Source: Flavobacteriaceae bacterium
Lineage (GTDB): Bacteria; Bacteroidota; Bacteroidia; Flavobacteriales; Flavobacteriaceae
Assembly (NCBI GenBank): GCA_015489265.1
Contig: WFZY01000401.1
Coordinates: forward strand, 1 to 5,508
Length of the DNA: 5,508 nucleotides
Direction of reading: 5' to 3'
Below the pieces are notes generated by a model. It made no database searches. It saw only the letters and a program-made list of their open reading frames with translations, and had not been told where the DNA came from. Within the stretch, counting starts at the first letter, position 1, and the number at the start of each line of letters is the position of its first letter. The position numbers and the translations under genes are program-made. This document shows, in pieces, positions 1 through 5,508 of the stretch.

Positions 1-366
1 AATATTGAAATGATTAACCGGTATGAAAAGGAAGGGCGTTTAAAAGTTTTGCATGCTTCCAATACTGTTGGTATTGAGGATGTTGAAGGCAAACCAAAGG
101 TTTTGTTTGAGGATGGCACTTCCGAAATTTATGATCGGGTCATTTTAGCCATTGGTGGCACTACGCCGGTAGGTTTCATGCAAAAATCGGGGATTGAAAT
201 GGATGAAAATAAAATGCCGGTTTATGATGAGCATTTTCAAACTAATGTGCCGGGCTTATACATAGCCGGAGATATTGTTTTTAAAAACGGTGGCTCTATT
301 GCTATGGCAATCAACCACGCCTATACCATTATTAATCATATTTCTAAAAACATAAAGACTGCTTAA
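1..366 (+). CDS. C-terminal fragment of a thioredoxin-reductase-like flavin oxidoreductase
   Basis: The reading frame is open from the first base (N-I-E before the first Met at position 10), so the internal ATG is not the real start and the gene continues upstream of the window. 121 residues are visible. The fragment ends the NAD(P)-binding domain with VILAIGGTTP (about residues 47-57) and returns to the FAD domain with TNVPGLYIAGDI (about 81-92). In that last motif the Gly-Asp pair is the family's usual contact with the FAD ribityl/phosphate. GGSIAMAINHAY (about 97-108) is the usual final helix over the flavin. This places the protein among two-dinucleotide-binding-domain flavoproteins (thioredoxin reductase, ferredoxin-NADP reductase, YpdA-like). 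The region that would carry a redox-active CxxC is not in the window, so thioredoxin reductase proper cannot be separated from its relatives. It converges on the efflux operon and is probably unrelated to it. The family call is firm; the exact substrate is unknown. Confidence 0.85.
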   Translation, partial: NIEMINRYEKEGRLKVLHASNTVGIEDVEGKPKVLFEDGTSEIYDRVILAIGGTTPVGFMQKSGIEMDENKMPVYDEHFQTNVPGLYIAGDIVFKNGGSIAMAINHAYTIINHISKNIKTA

Positions 367-386
367 AACCTAGTTTAAGCAGTCTT
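355..386 (+). terminator. Perfect 13-bp inverted repeat, probable terminator between convergent genes
   Basis: The arm at 355-367 (AAGACTGCTTAAA) is exactly complementary to 374-386 (TTTAAGCAGTCTT), leaving a 6-base loop (368-373). The left arm contains the last codons and the TAA stop of the oxidoreductase. No strong T-run follows on the plus strand. On the minus strand the stem is followed by a short T-rich stretch (reading from about 354 down to 340), so the element may serve the efflux operon, or both directions. The hairpin is seen directly; its role as a terminator is inferred from its position between convergent genes. Confidence 0.65.
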
Positions 387-423
387 GTTGATAGCAATTA
401 TTAACCAAAATTACTATTATGAA

Positions 424-454
424 AAAAGAAATTATTAGATGATAATTTTCTTTT
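424..454 (-). terminator. Weak AT-rich hairpin at the end of the RND gene, possible terminator
   Basis: Bases 424-435 pair with 442-454 over 12 base pairs, with one bulged base (449) and a 6-base loop. Only one pair is G-C. Read on the minus strand, the stem ends in a run of six T (427-422), as in an intrinsic terminator. It covers the last codons (Lys-Lys-Ile-Ile-Ile) and the stop of the pump gene. The stem is thermodynamically weak, and A/T-rich complementarity can arise by chance from Lys and Ile codons. Confidence 0.3.
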
Positions 455-3400
455 GATGTTTTCTTTTATGAAATAAGTGGTCTAGCTTTTCCTTGGCAAC
501 ATCAACCAAATAATAGATAACCGGCACCAAATAGACCGTCAACATTAAGGAAGACAACAGACCACCGATGATGACCCACGCCAAACCGTTTTTCCATTCA
601 CTAGCGGTTCCTTTGGCTATGGCAATGGGAATCATACCGATAACCATAGCAAAAGTAGTCATCAAAATAGGGCGCATTCTTTCTTTACCGGCTTCAAGCA
701 AAGCTTCACGAGTTGATAAACCGCGGGCTTTTAATTGGTTGGTGAAATCGACTATCAAAATAGAATTTTTAACCACCAATCCCATCAACATAATTAAACC
801 GAGCAAACTAAACAAACTCAAACTGCTCAAGGACAGGTTTAAAGCCAATAAAGCCCCGATAATGGCTGCCGGAATGGCAAACATCACAACCAAAGGATAG
901 ATAAAACTATCATATAAGGCTACCAAAATCAAATAAATCAGAATAAAGGAAATCAGCAATACATTTGCCATTGCGCCAAAACTGTCATTTTGTTTTTTGA
1001 TGTCACTGCCCCAGTCCATTTCTATACCTTTGGGTAGCGGATGCGTTTTGATATAGTTTTTGAAGTCATCGGCTACCGAACCTGATGGTCTGCCCAAAGC
1101 ATCAGCTGTAATGGTAATAGACGGTAAGCGGTTCATACGTTCAAGCATTGACGGGGATTTGTCTTGCAAAATTTTTGCAAACTGCTTGACTTTTATTGGC
1201 ATACCTTTAGGGTTGATAAGTGTCAAATTGGCGACATCATCGTAGTTTTGACGGTCAAATTTATCTAACCAAACACGCACCGGATATTCTGTGCCGTTTT
1301 CGGTTAAAGTTGCATCGTCGTTACCGGTAAATGCCGTTCGTAAATTGAAGCCTACATAAGCCGTATTGAGTCCTAAGCGTTGCATTTTGTCACGATCGGG
1401 TTGCACTTTCAGTTCCGGCGTACCTTCGGTTACAGATAATTGAACATTATCAGAACCCGGAATTTTTTGAATGACTTTTTTTAAGCTATCAGCCGTTTGT
1501 TTGACTTTGTTCAAATCACTACCACTCAACGTAATTTCAATAGGGGATGAGCGTGCTACCAAGCCGATTGCAGACATTGAAAATTTGACACCGGGAAATT
1601 CTTTTTTTAACGATTCACGAATATCCATCATAAATTTTTCGGTAGATTCACCCTGTCTTTGGTCTTTGGGGACTAATTGTACGGTAAATTCCGATTTATA
1701 GGGTAAACCGACCCCCGAACTACCGATACTGGTGGTAGGTCCGCCGATATTGCTAAATACACTTTCTACTTCTTTTTGTTGCAATAAAAAGCTTTCAACT
1801 TTTGACGATTCAATATTATTTTGCTTTAAAGGCGTATATTTATCATATTCTAAAAACAAGCTGAATTTGCCTTGATCACCGGTGGCTATCAATTCGTTAC
1901 CTATGATTTTTTGTTTCATCAAAACGCCTGTTAAAATGATGAGCACCAACACAATAAGTCCGAAAATAGCTTTGTGGTTTAAAACCCAATCCAATTGTTT
2001 GACATACGAATTGATAAAACCGGTTAATTTTTTCTCAAACCATAACAGAAATCTGTTGAAAAAATTTGTCGGTTTTACATCACCGGCTTTGCCGATACGG
2101 GAAGCCAACCAAGGCGTTAGGGTAAAGCCGACCAACAAACTGGTCAAGGTGGAAGTAATTACGACTACCGAAAATTCTTTAAGCATATCGGCAACAAATA
2201 CTTGCAGAAATAAAATAGGTAAGAAAACAACTACATCGACCAAAGTAATGGCAATAGCCGAAAATCCGATTTCCATACGCCCTTCAAATGCCGCTTTGCG
2301 TTTTGCTTTGCCCATATCCAAGTGCCGTTGGATGTTTTCCAAAACTACGGTAGCATCATCGACTAAAATACCGATGATTAAAGACATCGCCAACAAAGTC
2401 ATCAAATTTAAAGTGTAACCGAGTATCCACATCACAGCGAAAGCTGTTACCAATGAAGTCGGAATAGCCACTAATACAATGATGGCATTTCGGAAACTTC
2501 GCAAGAACAGCAGCATGACCAAAGACACCAGAATAACGGCTAAAATCAAATCATCTACTACCGAATTTACAGCTGCAATGGTTTTGTCCGTAGTATCGTC
2601 GGCAATGATAAATTTGATACCGGCATCTTTATTTTTTTGTGCTATTTCTTTAAGTTTTGCTCTAACCCGTTTTGAAACATCAACTGCATTGGCATCACCT
2701 TGTTTTTTTAAGATTAGACCCAATCCTTCCACACCGTTAAACCGGCTTACTGATGAAATCTCTTTAATACCGTCCACAACATTTGCAACATCTTTGACAT
2801 AGATAGGGCTACCGGGCGCGCGCATAGCAACTTGCACATTCTCTATATCTTCCAGTTTATGAAATTTACCCAATAAACGCACCGAATTTTCTGCCTTATC
2901 GGTTTTGATTTTTCCGGCGGGAATATCCCTTCCGGCTCGTAAAAGTGCTTCGGTTACTTGACTTAAAGATACTTTGTTATGTTTAAGTTTTCCCGGGTCA
3001 ACAATGACTTGAAATTCCCGTTGTTCACCCCCCAAAATATCTATTTCGGCAACCCCTTTAAGCTGTTTGAGTTGCGGCAAAATATCATCTGTCATTTTTT
3101 GATAAAATTCGGTAGCCGGCAAATTGCTGGTGGCACTGATGGACATAATGGGCAAATCACTCGGATTGACTTTGCTCATTGTCGGACTGAGAATTTCGTC
3201 GGGTAAATCGTTTTTGATATTATCAATCTGTCGTTGGGCGTCTTGCATTGCAAAATCGACATCGGTGCCGTATTTTAAGTTGGCAATTACAATAGATGCA
3301 TTGGGTAAAGATTTGGATTGGATGTAATCAATCCCTTCCAAATTGGATAGTGCATCTTCTATTTTCTTTGAAACGGAAGTCTCAACTTCTTCGGGTTCAG

Positions 3401-3560
3401 CCCCCGGATAAATAGTCTTGACAACTATGACCGGTTGGTTAAAATCGGGTAAGAGTTCGTAACTCAAATTTTTAAATCCGATATAGCCCAATAATATAAA
3501 TACACTGAACAATACAATGATTAACGAAGGTCTGTTGATAGATATTTTTGTGATATTCAT
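435..3560 (-). CDS. RND-family inner-membrane efflux pump, AcrB/HAE1 type
   Basis: This 1041-residue protein is full length for the family (usually about 1020-1050). It is a proton/substrate antiporter, expected to work as a homotrimer that takes substrates from the periplasm or inner membrane and passes them to the adaptor and outer channel. TM1 is at about 12-29, followed by a large periplasmic porter loop (about 30-333). TM2-TM6 lie at about 335-486, TM7 at 530-547, then a second periplasmic loop (about 550-860) and TM8-TM12 at about 862-1018. The proton-relay residues are all present: Asp401-Asp402 in GILVDDATVVLEN (TM4), Lys931 in GLVVKNSILIVDF (TM10), and Arg961 and Thr968 in RMRPILMTT (TM11). 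These match AcrB D407/D408, K940, R971 and T978. The double Asp favours the drug/hydrophobe (HAE) branch over the heavy-metal branch. A basic cytoplasmic tail ends the protein. The ATG lies 4 bases after the adaptor stop, with only an A-rich stretch and no clear Shine-Dalgarno. MNITKISINRP before TM1 is the usual family start. The substrate is unknown. Confidence 0.96.
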   Translation of the reverse strand: MNITKISINRPSLIIVLFSVFILLGYIGFKNLSYELLPDFNQPVIVVKTIYPGAEPEEVETSVSKKIEDALSNLEGIDYIQSKSLPNASIVIANLKYGTDVDFAMQDAQRQIDNIKNDLPDEILSPTMSKVNPSDLPIMSISATSNLPATEFYQKMTDDILPQLKQLKGVAEIDILGGEQREFQVIVDPGKLKHNKVSLSQVTEALLRAGRDIPAGKIKTDKAENSVRLLGKFHKLEDIENVQVAMRAPGSPIYVKDVANVVDGIKEISSVSRFNGVEGLGLILKKQGDANAVDVSKRVRAKLKEIAQKNKDAGIKFIIADDTTDKTIAAVNSVVDDLILAVILVSLVMLLFLRSFRNAIIVLVAIPTSLVTAFAVMWILGYTLNLMTLLAMSLIIGILVDDATVVLENIQRHLDMGKAKRKAAFEGRMEIGFSAIAITLVDVVVFLPILFLQVFVADMLKEFSVVVITSTLTSLLVGFTLTPWLASRIGKAGDVKPTNFFNRFLLWFEKKLTGFINSYVKQLDWVLNHKAIFGLIVLVLIILTGVLMKQKIIGNELIATGDQGKFSLFLEYDKYTPLKQNNIESSKVESFLLQQKEVESVFSNIGGPTTSIGSSGVGLPYKSEFTVQLVPKDQRQGESTEKFMMDIRESLKKEFPGVKFSMSAIGLVARSSPIEITLSGSDLNKVKQTADSLKKVIQKIPGSDNVQLSVTEGTPELKVQPDRDKMQRLGLNTAYVGFNLRTAFTGNDDATLTENGTEYPVRVWLDKFDRQNYDDVANLTLINPKGMPIKVKQFAKILQDKSPSMLERMNRLPSITITADALGRPSGSVADDFKNYIKTHPLPKGIEMDWGSDIKKQNDSFGAMANVLLISFILIYLILVALYDSFIYPLVVMFAIPAAIIGALLALNLSLSSLSLFSLLGLIMLMGLVVKNSILIVDFTNQLKARGLSTREALLEAGKERMRPILMTTFAMVIGMIPIAIAKGTASEWKNGLAWVIIGGLLSSLMLTVYLVPVIYYLVDVAKEKLDHLFHKRKHQKKIII

Positions 3561-3564
3561 AAGC

Positions 3565-4623
3565 TTATTTTTCTTTGGTTGTTACATTTGCGCCATCAAA
3601 AAGATTGATAAAACCGGAAGTCACAATAATATCACCGGATTTTAAACCGTCTTTTACGACGACATCATTCCCAATATGCTTGGTTATAACAATGTTTTTT
3701 AAGCGGGCTTTGCCGTTTTCTATGACATAAACTTTCGGTTCTTGTGCTGATCCCCTGACAGCGGTTGCCGGAATAAGAATCACATTTTTACCCAAATCTT
3801 TTTGAATAAATATCGTCCCGAACATACCGGATTTGATGCTTTTATCTCGGGTGTTTTGGACATCAAATTTTACCGGAAAATCATTAGACGGATTGGCTTT
3901 ACTGGCAATCATTGCCAATTGTCCGGTCGTTTTTTGTCCGGGTAAGGCATCTATGCTAATGGGATAAACTTTGTCGTCATCAAACAAATCCAATTCGTCA
4001 TCGGATACATTGATGACAAATTGCAAACGGGCAATATCGGTCAATTCCAACAAAGGCATTCCCGGGGCGGCATACGAACCGACTTCGGTAAATTTGTGAG
4101 AAATATGTCCCGAAAACGGTGCTTTGATATTGGTTTTGGCGATTTGTTCCACCACGCTTCTTCTTTCTGCCAAAGCGGCTTTTAATCCCAGTTGGGCTTT
4201 TTCAAGTTTAATGGCTTGTACCGCATCGGCTTTGACGAGCGCCGTATAACGTTTGACATCGTCACGAAATCCTTTGATTTTGACATCTAATGCGCTTTTT
4301 TTGGCAAGCAACATAGTCGGGTCTATTTTCATCAACAATTGTCCTTTTTTGACATAATCACCTTCATTGACTTTAATACTGATGATTTTGCCCGGCACTT
4401 CGGCATTGATTTTACCGTCTTGTTCCGATACAAAATTTCCGGTGTAATTCCTGTCGATGACCAAAGATTGCGTTTTTATCGGAAAACTGTGGACTAAAAT
4501 CGGTTGATTGGGGTCGTAATGATAGACGCGTTGTTCGGCTATTTTTTTATTTTCGCTTAATTTCAATACAATAACAACGATTAATGCGATTAAGATTAAG
4601 ATGTTTACAATATTTTTCTTCAT
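3565..4623 (-). CDS. Periplasmic adaptor (membrane-fusion protein) of an RND efflux system
   Basis: This 352-residue protein links the inner-membrane pump to the outer-membrane channel. A hydrophobic segment at about 8-21 after Met-Lys-Lys is an N-terminal membrane anchor or uncleaved signal. There is no lipobox cysteine, so it is not a lipoprotein like AcrA. The first lipoyl half-motif is at about 70-102 (AEVPGKIISIKVNEGDYVKKGQ region). A short alpha-hairpin follows at about 104-160, then the second lipoyl half at about 163-195 (IKAPFSGHIS, then VGSYAAPGMPLLEL). A beta-barrel domain spans about 197-275, including SGMFGTIFI, and a membrane-proximal domain about 283-348 (LIPATAVRG, then GLKSGDIIVTSG). 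This is the standard HlyD/AcrA order. The hairpin is single and fairly short, typical of adaptors of RND pumps. The gene starts 6 bases after the channel gene stop and ends 4 bases before the pump gene. The ATG is preceded by an A-rich AACAAAAA and no Shine-Dalgarno sequence. Confidence 0.95.
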   Translation of the reverse strand: MKKNIVNILILIALIVVIVLKLSENKKIAEQRVYHYDPNQPILVHSFPIKTQSLVIDRNYTGNFVSEQDGKINAEVPGKIISIKVNEGDYVKKGQLLMKIDPTMLLAKKSALDVKIKGFRDDVKRYTALVKADAVQAIKLEKAQLGLKAALAERRSVVEQIAKTNIKAPFSGHISHKFTEVGSYAAPGMPLLELTDIARLQFVINVSDDELDLFDDDKVYPISIDALPGQKTTGQLAMIASKANPSNDFPVKFDVQNTRDKSIKSGMFGTIFIQKDLGKNVILIPATAVRGSAQEPKVYVIENGKARLKNIVITKHIGNDVVVKDGLKSGDIIVTSGFINLFDGANVTTKEK

Positions 4624-4629
4624 TTTTTG

Positions 4630-5508
4630 TTATTTTAAATTTCCGGTTAATTTTTTCAGTTCTAAATCGGCTTTGGCAAAGTCTATTTCTGCTTGCAAAT
4701 AATCTTGTTGCGCTTGCCGCAAAGCATTATCCGCCATTATAATATCTGTCAAACTTGCCAATCCCTGTTTTTGTTCCAAAATATTTTGGTCGTAAATTTT
4801 TTGAGCCAATGCCACTTGTGCTTTGGTGGCTGTCATATTGTTTTGGCTGACTTGCATTTTCAGAAGGGCATTTTTGATTGACATCGATTTTTGTTCCGCT
4901 ACCAATTCCAATTGTAATTCGCTATTTTTCAGTTCGTATTTTTTTTGCTTGATTTTGCGTGTCGTTGTGGTGCCGTTAAAAATAGGAATGCTCAATTTAG
5001 CCCCGACAAAACTCATATCATAAAAATCGAGAAAGTCGTGCGGTTTTTCGTCATAACCGTAGCCGATAGTGCCGTAAGAACCCAACAAACTCAATGATGG
5101 TAGTCGAGAGCGTTTCAAGGTGCTGATTTCACTTTTTATCAATTTGGTTTTGGTTTTTGCCAATTGGTAGTCTAAACTTTCGGTAGTTTGGTAGTCGGGC
5201 TTGTCGTTTGCGACATTAATATCGGCTTCTACATCAATCCGGCTATCCAATGGCATACCCATATAAAATTTCAAGGCATCTAATATTTGGGTATAATTGG
5301 CATCGATTTTTCCCAATTGGGTTTGCAACTGTTGTTGTTGTAAGCGGATTTTATCGACATCAGAGCCCTTTACCATGCCGTGTTGGTGCAAAAGTTTTAA
5401 ATTGTCAAGCAACTTTTTGGTATTAGCGATGTTGGCTTGTATAAATTGGCGTTTGGCTTTAAGGATTTGCGCATTGTAATACAAGTTAGATACATCGTAT
5501 AAGATTTG
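4630..5508 (-). CDS. TolC-like outer-membrane efflux channel, N-terminus outside window
   Basis: The frame stays open to the window edge, encoding 292 visible residues. The TTG at 5482-5484 is an internal Leu codon inside a conserved helix (ILYDVSNLYYNAQ), not a start. Family members in related bacteria are roughly 430-450 residues, so the signal peptide and about the first third are missing. Visible parts, numbered from the window edge, are as follows. A long coiled-coil helix pair has its periplasmic turn at about 43-52 (HGMVKGSDVD) and then a Gln-rich helix. The start of the second structural repeat includes RLPSLSLLGSYG (about 134-145, beta-strand) and FVGAKLSIPIFNG (about 167-179, beta-strand). 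The last hairpin has its turn at GLASLTDI (249-256), and the end helix is YLQAEIDFAKADLELKKLTG. This is the outer-membrane efflux protein fold: a beta-barrel in the outer membrane plus an alpha-helical periplasmic tunnel, working as a trimer. It is the first visible gene of the operon. The promoter and any regulator lie beyond the window. Confidence 0.94.
   Translation of the reverse strand, partial: QILYDVSNLYYNAQILKAKRQFIQANIANTKKLLDNLKLLHQHGMVKGSDVDKIRLQQQQLQTQLGKIDANYTQILDALKFYMGMPLDSRIDVEADINVANDKPDYQTTESLDYQLAKTKTKLIKSEISTLKRSRLPSLSLLGSYGTIGYGYDEKPHDFLDFYDMSFVGAKLSIPIFNGTTTTRKIKQKKYELKNSELQLELVAEQKSMSIKNALLKMQVSQNNMTATKAQVALAQKIYDQNILEQKQGLASLTDIIMADNALRQAQQDYLQAEIDFAKADLELKKLTGNLK

Noticed and set aside
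10..12. ATG as the start of a 118-residue protein
   Set aside because: The frame is open upstream, and the 118 residues contain only the C-terminal part of a flavoprotein fold.
568..900. Plus-strand open frame of 110 codons opposite the pump C-terminal membrane region
   Set aside because: Antisense shadow of the TM8-TM11 coding region with no domain or plausible start context.
1882..2418. Plus-strand open frame of 178 codons opposite the pump gene
   Set aside because: It lies wholly antisense to a clearly conserved RND coding region, has a Lys/Thr/Ser/Ile-rich composition expected from a shadow frame, and shows no recognisable domain.
4693..5023. Short plus-strand Cys-rich open frames opposite the channel gene
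   Set aside because: The cysteines come from reading Gln, Ala and Thr codons of the real gene on the wrong strand; there is no independent support.
5325..5345. CAA/TTG-like short repeat in the channel gene
   Set aside because: It encodes the Gln-rich stretch (QQQQLQTQ) of a coiled-coil helix; too short and irregular to be a microsatellite or CRISPR-like repeat.
5482..5484. TTG as the start codon of the outer-membrane channel gene
   Set aside because: The frame is open to the window edge and the residues before it (QILYDVSN) continue the conserved helix, so this is an internal Leu in a truncated gene.
435..5508. A new type of transport or defence system
   Set aside because: All three genes match a standard tripartite RND efflux operon in order, domain content and catalytic residues; nothing extra is encoded within it.

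Overview
The window looks like ordinary chromosomal sequence from a Gram-negative, AT-rich bacterium, most likely a member of the Bacteroidota. Three things point there. The efflux proteins have the style typical of that phylum. The gene order is outer-membrane factor, then adaptor, then RND pump. The regions before the start codons are A-rich and lack a Shine-Dalgarno sequence. The class or genus cannot be fixed from the sequence alone.

Layout: positions 1-366 (+ strand) hold the C-terminal end of a flavin-dependent, thioredoxin-reductase-like oxidoreductase whose N-terminal part lies before the window. It converges on a minus-strand operon that fills the rest (435-5508). A perfect 13-bp inverted repeat at 355-386 covers the oxidoreductase stop codon and is the best candidate for a terminator between the two units. 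A second, weaker AT-rich hairpin covers the end of the pump gene.

The minus-strand operon, in transcription order, encodes a TolC-like outer-membrane channel (truncated by the window edge, 292 residues visible), a periplasmic membrane-fusion adaptor (352 aa) and an AcrB-type RND inner-membrane pump (1041 aa). The genes are separated by only 6 and 4 bases, so they are almost certainly cotranscribed. Together they would form a tripartite, proton-driven efflux complex spanning both membranes. The substrate cannot be read from the sequence. No regulator or promoter for the operon is visible; both would lie beyond position 5508.

I found no mobile element, CRISPR array, RNA gene or undescribed system. 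The points worth a second look are modest: lineage-specific changes at the channel-docking and gating motifs, a complete absence of cysteine in the visible proteins, and terminator-like hairpins built into the coding ends of both convergent units.
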